This document shows positions 1-6,760 of a stretch of DNA of 14,534 nucleotides, one piece after another. Numbering within the stretch: position 1 is the stretch's first letter; the number at the start of each line of letters is the position of its first letter. The notes under the pieces are model-generated. The model did no database searches and was not told the DNA's origin. It saw nothing but the letters and a program-made list of their open reading frames with translations. This DNA comes from Akkermansiaceae bacterium UBA5689 (lineage in GTDB: Bacteria; Verrucomicrobiota; Verrucomicrobiia; Verrucomicrobiales; Akkermansiaceae). The stretch is taken from the NCBI GenBank assembly GCA_002420305.1, contig DIHT01000127.1, positions 1 to 14,534 of the forward strand, read 5' to 3'. Made by a program: the position numbers and the translations under genes.

Positions 1-2
1 TC

Positions 3-3000
3 TTTCCCGGATTCCTTTCCCAGGCTTTGGCACAGTATGGCGACTGGAAACATGCGGGCTCGATGTATCTCGTCACCGACTCCGCTGGGGCGGACCTGCC
101 TGCCTCGGCAGTCTTGAAAAACTTCCCGGTACTGGTTCGTCTGAACAAGGACTATTTCGATTTCAGCCACGTGAAGCCCGGGGGGAAGGACGTCCGTTTC
201 TCAGCCAAGGGCAAGCCATTGGATTTTCAAATCGAGCGTTGGGATGCAGAGAGAGGCGAAGCCGATATTTGGGTGCGGATCCCGATTATCAGGGGCAAGG
301 ATCAGCAGGCCATCCAGATGCATTGGGGCAAGGAACAAGTTTCCTCCAAGAGTAACGGCGAGCAAGTGTTCCGGACCGCCGAGGGATTTTCCGCAGTCTG
401 GCATCTGGGAGATAACTTGGAAGACGCCACTTCCAATAACCTGGATGGTGTCAACAGGCCGGACGGCCCAACCACTAATACCCCGGGCATGATCGGTGAC
501 GCCCAGGAGTTCGGCGTAAACCAAATTCTCGTTATCCGCCCCCCCGGGGCGAAGCCGGATCGACGGGTAGCTTGCATGCCCTCGGGCAACGCCGATCGGA
601 CGATGTCGGCTTGGGTCAATCCCACGAGCTTTGAGGGCCGTAACTGGGCTCAGGCGTCGATTGGCGGATGGGGTGAGCCGGAGCGCGGTCAAAAGCCGCA
701 CATGGGCTTGTCGTATTTCACCATGACCGGAAGAGGGCAGCCCCGCTTTCATCTCTACGGCTTTGATCCCCGATGCGCCAGCCCCTTGCCTCGTAGGGAA
801 TGGCGGCATGTCGCCCTTGCCGTTTCCGGGGACATGGTTCGCTTTTACGTTAATGGTGTTCTGGAGAGGACGATCAATAACAACGGCGATCTGGTGAGCA
901 AGCTTGGCACCTTGAAAACCCCGGCCTCAACGCCGGTCGATCTTGGTGATCATGGAAATGGGCGTGGACCTTTCAATGGGGCCCTCGATGAGGTGCGCTT
1001 TGAGTCCGTGGCCCGCTCGAGAAACTGGCTTAAGCTCTGTTTTGAGAACCAGAAGCCACTGCAGTCGCTGGTCGGACCACTGGTTCAGGACGGTGATGAA
1101 TTTTCGGTATCGAAGGCAAACCTTGTCATGAAGGAGGGTGCCTCGATTACGTTGTCGGCCAAAGCAGGAGGAGCCAGAAAGGTCTACTGGGTTTTGCAGG
1201 ATGGCGACAAGGAGGAGATCCTCTCCGTTGACCGCTTTAAGCATACCTTTGAGGCCGGGCGGGTGGCCAAAGATACATCGGTCGCTTTGCAGCTCAGGGC
1301 GGTCTTCGCATCTGGCCTGAAAACCCAGACCATTCCCATTGTGATCCAAGAGAGAGTCCCGGATCCGGTTTATATGCTCAGGGTTCCAAAAACGTGGAAC
1401 GGCAGGGATGAGCTGGTGATCTCCCCCTCGATCAGCAATCTGGCGGAGATGAAGTCCAAAGGGGCTGGTGAGCTGAGCTACTCATGGAAGCTTTCTGGCA
1501 TGGCCACGATCAGCAAACCCGGCGACGGAAAGCTGGTATTGAAACGGGCCCAGAACAGCGGGGACCTGACCATCGAGCTCGCCCTCGACAATGGCGGAGC
1601 GGTTGTATCACGCTCCGCCCGGATTGCAGTTGTTGAACCGGAGAAGAGTAGATGGGTCAAACGAGCGCTGTTTGCTGAGGAGAAGCCAGTGGATCACCAG
1701 TTCTTCGCTCGAGACGACAGCGGGCATGGGACGCTTTACTGCAGAGGAACGCTCAAGGAATCAGCGGATTCGGTATTCCTGAGACTCTATGCGGGCGAGA
1801 CGTTGCTCGACACGCAGGACCAGAAGATCGCGGAGGACAACGAGTATGCCTTATCGGTAAACTTGCAAGCGGGATTGATCGCGTATCGCACGGAGTTCGG
1901 CATCAAGCGGGGCAAGGGAGAGACGATTTTGGACAAGGCCAGTGATCTGGTCTGTGGGGATGTGTTTGTTATTCAGGGCCAGTCAAATGCCGAAGCTTGG
2001 ACCGACGAGCGAGTCGTCCATCCCTACCGAAGCCCCTGGCTGCGCAGCTTTGGTACACCGAGCACGAATAAGGACCGGGCTCGGGACGCCGTCTGGGGTA
2101 ACGCGTTATCTTTCAACGGCGGCCAGAACCATCATCATTTCCAGATTGGGTATTGGGGCGTTGAGTTGGGGAAAATGCTTATCGAAAAGCACAAGGTTCC
2201 CATCTGCATTATCAATGGTGCACAGGGAGGCACACGGATTGACCAGCACCAGCGTAACGAGGCGGATCCAACAGATGTCACCACCATTTACGGCAGGTTG
2301 TTGTGGCGTTTACGGCAGGCAAAACTGACGCACGGAGTTCGTGCCGTGCTCTGGCATCAGGGAGAAAACGACCAAGGCGAATCAGGAGCCACTGGGTCCT
2401 TCGGCTGGGTGAATTATGAGGACTATTTTATCCGCATGTCGGCAAGCTGGAAGCAGGATTACCCCAATATTAAACACTACTATACCCACCAGATCTGGCC
2501 GGGTGCGTGTGGGAGCCGTTCGGTGGAGAACGACAGGTTGCGTGAGAGGCAAAGACAATTACCCGGGCAGTTCTCGAACATGAGCGTCATGTCGACCCTC
2601 GGCATTCGCCCGGGCGGCGGTTGCCACTTCCTGGCGACAGGCTATGCGGCGATGGCAAGGCAGTTGTTTCCACTGGTGAACAAATACAACTACGGAGTGG
2701 AATCGAAGGTGACCGTCACTGCACCGAATCTCCAGAGTGTCTCATACACCAGCGCCAGAAAAGATGAAATCACACTGGTTTTCGATCAGGACGTGACGTG
2801 GGACGATGAAGTGGCCCTACGCTTCCGCTTGGATGATGACTCTGCGGAGCTGAACTCCATCGGTGGCACCGGAAAAATCATCACCTTGAAACTGGCTAAG
2901 CCCTCAACCGCAAAGAACCTGTCCTATGTCAGGGGTGGGAAGTGGAGGCAGGAGGACGCCATCATCTGGGGCTCAAACGGCATTGCCGCCCTGACGTTCT

Positions 3001-3032
3001 GTGAAGTTCCAATTCGCCTTCCCAAGAGTTAA
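3..3032 (+). CDS. Secreted DUF2341-LamG-SASA protein, sialate O-acetylesterase-like (5' end missing)
   Basis: Probable exported carbohydrate O-acetylesterase. The frame is open to the window edge and the residues before QYGDW (FPGFLSQALA) look like the end of a signal peptide with cleavage after ALA, so the true start lies upstream; the TTG at 27 is probably not it. Numbering from that TTG: a DUF2341-like domain at about 25-115, a LamG/concanavalin-like domain at about 119-332 (AVWHLGD near its start, LDEVRF near its end), two Ig-like stretches at about 355-545, an SGNH/SASA esterase domain at about 640-900, and a C-terminal beta region. The esterase motifs are GQSN with candidate nucleophile Ser653, NGAQGGT, HQGE at 777-780 and candidate catalytic His867 (GGGCHFLATGY). 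The residue three before His867, often Asp in this fold, is Gly. The next gene starts 26 bp downstream on the same strand. The esterase fold is well supported; the substrate is inferred. Confidence 0.88.
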   Translation, partial: FPGFLSQALAQYGDWKHAGSMYLVTDSAGADLPASAVLKNFPVLVRLNKDYFDFSHVKPGGKDVRFSAKGKPLDFQIERWDAERGEADIWVRIPIIRGKDQQAIQMHWGKEQVSSKSNGEQVFRTAEGFSAVWHLGDNLEDATSNNLDGVNRPDGPTTNTPGMIGDAQEFGVNQILVIRPPGAKPDRRVACMPSGNADRTMSAWVNPTSFEGRNWAQASIGGWGEPERGQKPHMGLSYFTMTGRGQPRFHLYGFDPRCASPLPRREWRHVALAVSGDMVRFYVNGVLERTINNNGDLVSKLGTLKTPASTPVDLGDHGNGRGPFNGALDEVRFESVARSRNWLKLCFENQKPLQSLVGPLVQDGDEFSVSKANLVMKEGASITLSAKAGGARKVYWVLQDGDKEEILSVDRFKHTFEAGRVAKDTSVALQLRAVFASGLKTQTIPIVIQERVPDPVYMLRVPKTWNGRDELVISPSISNLAEMKSKGAGELSYSWKLSGMATISKPGDGKLVLKRAQNSGDLTIELALDNGGAVVSRSARIAVVEPEKSRWVKRALFAEEKPVDHQFFARDDSGHGTLYCRGTLKESADSVFLRLYAGETLLDTQDQKIAEDNEYALSVNLQAGLIAYRTEFGIKRGKGETILDKASDLVCGDVFVIQGQSNAEAWTDERVVHPYRSPWLRSFGTPSTNKDRARDAVWGNALSFNGGQNHHHFQIGYWGVELGKMLIEKHKVPICIINGAQGGTRIDQHQRNEADPTDVTTIYGRLLWRLRQAKLTHGVRAVLWHQGENDQGESGATGSFGWVNYEDYFIRMSASWKQDYPNIKHYYTHQIWPGACGSRSVENDRLRERQRQLPGQFSNMSVMSTLGIRPGGGCHFLATGYAAMARQLFPLVNKYNYGVESKVTVTAPNLQSVSYTSARKDEITLVFDQDVTWDDEVALRFRLDDDSAELNSIGGTGKIITLKLAKPSTAKNLSYVRGGKWRQEDAIIWGSNGIAALTFCEVPIRLPKS

Positions 3033-3058
3033 TCTCGAGAGCAGAGCAGGCCAATCGT

Positions 3059-4432
3059 ATGACTTTTTTCCGGTTAATCACCATTAGCAACCTCCTTCTG
3101 TGGTCAGGTGTATGTTGTGCTGCAGAGTATTACATCGATTCGGTTGACGGATCAGATAGTAACAACGGGCTTTCAACGAGCTCACCGTGGAAGTCGCATG
3201 GGAAGGTGGAGTCAGCGTCACTCGTAGCGGGAGATGTAGTCCACTTTAAGAAGGGGTCTGCCTTCTCCGGTAATATTCGGATCAGGCAATCTGGCACGGC
3301 TGCCAAGCCGATACGGCTGACTGCTTACGGGGAGGGCGAGCTGCCCAAGTTTACCAACCCCACTACCAGTGACGCCAGCGGTAACGCGATGATCCTTGGT
3401 GGTGACTATCTCATTGTAGAAAACCTGCATTTTCACGATACGCCGGGGGAGTATGTCTCGGGGAGGATCATCATGACGAGGCTGGCGGCTCTCCGGATCG
3501 ATCGTGGTGCGGATCACTGCATTATTCGAAACAATGAATTTATTAAAACCGGCCAGGGCATCATGTCAGCTGGTGAGCATACCTTGATAACAGAGAACTA
3601 TTTGGATGGCCCGAGTTATGCGCTGTGGCGCACGTCGAAAAGTAGCTGGGGACCAATGGGAATTCACTTAAACATTGGAAACCAGGAAGTGTCATACAAC
3701 ACCATCAAGAACTTCGGGACCAAAGATAGCCCGTGGGGCTCAGACGGGGGCGCGATCGAAATCGATTGTGGCAGATACCATAAGAAAAATATCTACATTC
3801 ATCATAACTATTCGGAGGGTAATGCTGGGTTCATTGAATCCAGCTGGGACTATGATTGGCCGCGATATAGGCAGGAAATCTATAATTGGAGAGTCTCTTT
3901 CAATGTGTGCTACGATGGACAGTCATGGCTGTTCATGCTGGCGCCATGCACCGGCATCTATTTCGATAACAATACGATCGCCAGATACAATGGGTTCGGA
4001 AGGTCCCAAAATGCCTGTGCCCGCATTGATGTCCGGGGAGGGAACCCCGTTGGCAAACCTTCGGGGGCCCATTTCAGGAACAATCTGTTTATCTATTCGT
4101 CCTCCCCTTATACCGGCAATCGATCTGGCGGCGCCCTGAAAACAGCTAACTGGTATTCAAAGTACAAATCCCCCGACACCAGTTATAAGGGTGACAGCAG
4201 CCAAGCTGGCAGTGGCGATCCGGGTCTTGTCGATCTTGAAAACCAAGATTACCACTTGAAAGCAGATAGCCCATTGCGTGGCAAAGCGATCAATCTCAGC
4301 GAGCTCTACACATCGGACTTCGATGGTCATCCACTGCCCAAAACCGGCAACTGGGATATTGGCGCGATTCAATACAGCGCGACTAAGCCGAACAAATCAT
4401 TGCAGCCGAAGGGGCGGCGGCGTTCCCCTTGA
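3059..4432 (+). CDS. Secreted right-handed parallel beta-helix protein (polysaccharide lyase-like)
   Basis: A 457-residue exported protein. The N-terminus MTFFRLITISNLLLWSGVCC is a signal peptide with likely cleavage around CCA-AEYY. The mature protein opens with YYIDSVDGSDSNNG, then SPWKSHGKV, then AGDVVHFKKG, the usual entry into a pectate-lyase-like right-handed beta-helix. Asn-rich turns such as IIRNNEF, YIHHNYSEG and YFDNNTI mark successive coils at about residues 110-350. The C-terminus has the family closing pattern: DPGLVD, DYHLKADSPLRG, then NWDIGAIQY ending at residue 439. The last 18 residues, including NKSLQPKGRRRSP, do not fit the fold and appear to come from a GC-rich repeat that provides the stop codon. 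It lies 26 bp after the esterase gene, so co-transcription is likely. Backbone lyase, hydrolase or plain glycan-binding activity cannot be told apart by eye; no catalytic set is clear. Confidence 0.86.
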   Translation: MTFFRLITISNLLLWSGVCCAAEYYIDSVDGSDSNNGLSTSSPWKSHGKVESASLVAGDVVHFKKGSAFSGNIRIRQSGTAAKPIRLTAYGEGELPKFTNPTTSDASGNAMILGGDYLIVENLHFHDTPGEYVSGRIIMTRLAALRIDRGADHCIIRNNEFIKTGQGIMSAGEHTLITENYLDGPSYALWRTSKSSWGPMGIHLNIGNQEVSYNTIKNFGTKDSPWGSDGGAIEIDCGRYHKKNIYIHHNYSEGNAGFIESSWDYDWPRYRQEIYNWRVSFNVCYDGQSWLFMLAPCTGIYFDNNTIARYNGFGRSQNACARIDVRGGNPVGKPSGAHFRNNLFIYSSSPYTGNRSGGALKTANWYSKYKSPDTSYKGDSSQAGSGDPGLVDLENQDYHLKADSPLRGKAINLSELYTSDFDGHPLPKTGNWDIGAIQYSATKPNKSLQPKGRRRSP

Positions 4433-4440
4433 GGGGTACT
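4385..4440. repeat. Probable dispersed intergenic repeat forming the 3' tail of the beta-helix gene
   Basis: The beta-helix fold ends at residue 439, after which the DNA becomes GC-rich and symmetric and encodes NKSLQPKGRRRSP. Tails beginning with an NKSLQP-like string on unrelated proteins are, from memory, a sign of short dispersed intergenic repeats overlapping gene ends in several bacterial genomes. Only one copy is present in this window, so repetition itself cannot be shown here. The segment contains alternating GGGG and CCCC blocks (4411-4414, 4425-4428, 4433-4436) able to form alternative hairpins. The right boundary is uncertain; the element may run on to about 4510, where another CCCC-T-GGGG palindrome lies at 4498-4506. 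Confidence 0.4.
4422..4439. terminator. Stem-loop at the convergent gene junction, possible terminator
   Basis: Positions 4422-4428 pair with 4433-4439 around the loop TTGA: four C-G pairs, one T-T mismatch, then T-A and G-C. It spans the stop codon of the beta-helix gene and lies between two convergent genes, where a bidirectional terminator would be expected. There is no T-run on either side, so it does not match a classical intrinsic terminator and may be only part of the repeat. Confidence 0.3.
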
Positions 4441-4441
4441 C

Positions 4442-4540
4442 CTAATCCCATTCGAGGAAGAGGCCAGAGCGCATGGTGGCTACATATGCTGTTGATTCCC
4501 CTGGGGTAGACGCGGCATCGTAAAGCGAGCCGCCGGTCAT
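4442..4540 (-). CDS. Possible 32-residue ORF overlapping the sialidase stop (ATGA)
   Basis: On the minus strand an ATG at 4540-4538 overlaps the sialidase stop TGA at 4539-4537, and the frame stays open for 32 residues to a TAG at 4444-4442. The peptide begins MTGGSLYDAAST and ends RSGLFLEWD. It has no membrane segment and no family I recognise. The ATGA overlap would allow translational coupling; the upstream sequence has a GGGA directly before the ATG but no well-spaced Shine-Dalgarno. It could be a small protein, the remnant of another gene's C-terminus, or a chance frame within the repeat-like gap. The composition is protein-like, but the length is too short to decide. Confidence 0.22.
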   Translation of the reverse strand: MTGGSLYDAASTPGESTAYVATMRSGLFLEWD

Positions 4541-6648
4541 TCCCAGAAGACCTGATCGAAATGCAGGCCGTAGACCTGTGCATCGGCTGTGAGTTCGAAG
4601 CGCAGGGTCACCGGTTTGGACACGTGCTCTTTGAGATTGAATCCGTCAGCCCATTGCACGAGTGACCGTAACTTCAGGCCGTTTGCGAGGGGCTTACTGG
4701 TATTGAGGAGGGCGCCGTTCTCGTCAAAAAGGGATACAGTAACGGTGCCTGATCCGGGATGGCAGGAGATCTTCATCTCTCTGCCCGGCAGGCTGATCTT
4801 GCTGGTAAGGACGTGGCCTGGCCGACCAGTGTCCGCGAGGCGGTAGCTCGTGCGTATCCCCAGAGGTAAGTGCTTTGGCACCTGATTATCGCTGACCGGG
4901 AAAGGGCCCGCGTTCTCCACGGATCTCACGAAGGGAGGATTTTGCGCCATGAGATACTCGTGGCGTGGGGGAAGGACAAAGCGGTGATCCGAAGGGCCGA
5001 TGCTGGCGGTATCACTGCCTGGTGTGGACACGTCGTCGAAGGCGAAGCCGAAAATCTCGGCATCCCTATGCAGCTGGAACTGAACCTGAACGGGTTTTCC
5101 CACCCACTCGTCAATGGGACCGTCCTGCCAGTTGTCGATGATCTTGTCGATTTGGTAGGAGCCCGTGAGGGCGTGGGTGTCGCGGAGGCGGCTATCGCTG
5201 TCGTCCATGATGGCTAGCTGAATCCTTGCATCCTCTGGGGCATGATAGCTCACTTTCATTTTCCCGGAGGGGAGAATGAAGCGGCGGGTGAGCACCCTGC
5301 CTTCCAAGCTGCCTTTTTCCAGACGATATCCCAGCGGACTCTCCGTCATGCGTGGCTCGCTGGAGGTAAACGCTTTGGTGTTCTCGGCAGCATGAAACAG
5401 ATCCTGGTCCGCGAACCGGTAGGTGCTGCGCTTACTCAGGAGCACCTCTGGTTCTCCGGCATCGAGGAGCCAGGCCATGTTGAAGCGGGCCATCCAGTCC
5501 TTGCCGGAAAGAAGGTAGATGAAGCCCTCGCTGGGGGTGCCCTTGCGCCCCTGGGTCAGCCACGTGTAGTTGCCAGGCCCACGTTTGATAAGGCGGTTGA
5601 GAGGCCAGCTTTTTCCCCCATCGAAACTGACCCAGACCCGGATGTTCTTGCGTCCGGGGAGATTAGAGGAAGGAGTGCTGAAAAGGAGAATATCAGCGTC
5701 ATCCCGATCCAATCGAAGGAGGCCGGCTTTACATCCGTAGACATCGGGAGGACCGTCAAAGAGTTCATCGTCTTGGCGGAGATCGCGCCAGCTTTCTCCG
5801 CTGTCGTCACTGAAGGCCACCCACCGGTTTCCTTTCCGGGTGTGAGTACGGGAGTTGAGGTAGATCGTGCCATCACGAAGCTCGACCAGACCGGATTCCC
5901 CGGTGCCATCGAGGGGAAAGGGAGCACTCTGGTGCCACGTCTTTCCATGGTCATCGCTGTAGACCGCGTTGGTGTAGCCCTTGCCCTCCTCCTGCTTGCT
6001 GTAGTTGGGCATGACCCGGGAGGGGACGAGGAGTCGCCCCTTGTGAGGTCCCTGCCGCAGGGTAATGCCTGGATCGCAGGCGCCGTTAGGAATAGGAAGA
6101 AATCCACGGGAATCCTTCCTGAAAGTAATATCCTCGAGGGTCCAGGTTTTGCCGTGATCCTTGCTCTTGTACATCGATAAGGCAGGATGAAGAGCGGTCA
6201 GGAAGATCATGATGTCCCCGGTGGTCTCATCAACAACCGAGGTGCCGAGGCTGGCAATCCGGTGGTGTTTGTCGTTGCCCCAGCCTTTGCCGTCGTAGGG
6301 ACCGATTCCCAGTTTTTCGACGTCGAGTATGATGGGCTTGCCGATGAGCTGATTTTCGCTCCAGGTGGCACCCCCATCCTTCGAGCGTTTCAAATAGATC
6401 TTACTACCACGGCGTTTGTCGGGGTGTGGGTCGCCCTGAAGGCTGAACATGAGAACTGTTCCGTCCATGGCGACATCGAGTACGCCGTAGACGTTGTCCT
6501 CGTCCCATATTTCAAAGAATGGCTCTGCTCCGCCGGTAACATTGGTGATTTCTCCCGGAGTAGGAAAGGGGTCGGGCTGCTGGGCTACGCCTAGTGGTCC
6601 GGAAGCGAGGAGAAAGAGGATAAGCGTGGATTGGCTAAGGACCTTCAT
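4537..6648 (-). CDS. Secreted sialidase-like (GH33-type) five-Asp-box beta-propeller with duplicated C-terminal beta-sandwich
   Basis: A 703-residue exported protein of the sialidase/BNR superfamily, which removes or binds terminal sialic acids or related sugars. The start at 6648 is chosen because it begins a good signal peptide (MKVLSQSTLILFLLASGPLG, cleavage near GVA-QQ). The frame extends upstream to 7014, but that part overlaps the neighbouring gene and is not protein-like. Five Asp boxes lie at residues 89-96, 162-169, 231-238, 280-287 and 341-348. Glu251 (GESGLVELRDG), Arg267 (LNSRTH), Arg333 (PGRKNIRVWVS) and Tyr361 (NYTWLTQ) match the catalytic Glu, two triad Args and the nucleophile Tyr. 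The first triad Arg of the usual (F/Y)RIP motif is absent; YGVLDV stands there. Residues about 445-540 and 605-703 are two copies of one beta-sandwich module. It follows the LemA-type gene by 112 bp. Fold sure; true sialidase activity uncertain. Confidence 0.87.
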   Translation of the reverse strand: MKVLSQSTLILFLLASGPLGVAQQPDPFPTPGEITNVTGGAEPFFEIWDEDNVYGVLDVAMDGTVLMFSLQGDPHPDKRRGSKIYLKRSKDGGATWSENQLIGKPIILDVEKLGIGPYDGKGWGNDKHHRIASLGTSVVDETTGDIMIFLTALHPALSMYKSKDHGKTWTLEDITFRKDSRGFLPIPNGACDPGITLRQGPHKGRLLVPSRVMPNYSKQEEGKGYTNAVYSDDHGKTWHQSAPFPLDGTGESGLVELRDGTIYLNSRTHTRKGNRWVAFSDDSGESWRDLRQDDELFDGPPDVYGCKAGLLRLDRDDADILLFSTPSSNLPGRKNIRVWVSFDGGKSWPLNRLIKRGPGNYTWLTQGRKGTPSEGFIYLLSGKDWMARFNMAWLLDAGEPEVLLSKRSTYRFADQDLFHAAENTKAFTSSEPRMTESPLGYRLEKGSLEGRVLTRRFILPSGKMKVSYHAPEDARIQLAIMDDSDSRLRDTHALTGSYQIDKIIDNWQDGPIDEWVGKPVQVQFQLHRDAEIFGFAFDDVSTPGSDTASIGPSDHRFVLPPRHEYLMAQNPPFVRSVENAGPFPVSDNQVPKHLPLGIRTSYRLADTGRPGHVLTSKISLPGREMKISCHPGSGTVTVSLFDENGALLNTSKPLANGLKLRSLVQWADGFNLKEHVSKPVTLRFELTADAQVYGLHFDQVFWE

Positions 6649-6760
6649 GAGTTCGCGGAGGTGTTTAGGCGAGAGGACCTCACCAGGCAAGGAGGGTTCC
6701 CAGGTTATGACCTTGATGAGAGAAATCCATTGTCTTGGCTGGAGGGGAGGGATCTTCGGC

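Noticed and set aside
27..29. TTG as the start of the first gene
   Set aside because: The frame continues to the window edge and the upstream residues look like the end of a signal peptide, so this TTG probably encodes Leu in the cleavage region (ALA-Q).
4383..4583. A 66-residue minus-strand frame across the convergent gap
   Set aside because: It overlaps the sialidase 3' end and the repeat, has low-complexity composition and no start signal; the 32-residue ATGA-linked frame is the better candidate there.
5242..6180. A 312-residue + strand open frame opposite the sialidase-like gene
   Set aside because: It is antisense to the Asp-box propeller, whose motifs are unmistakable; no recognisable family.
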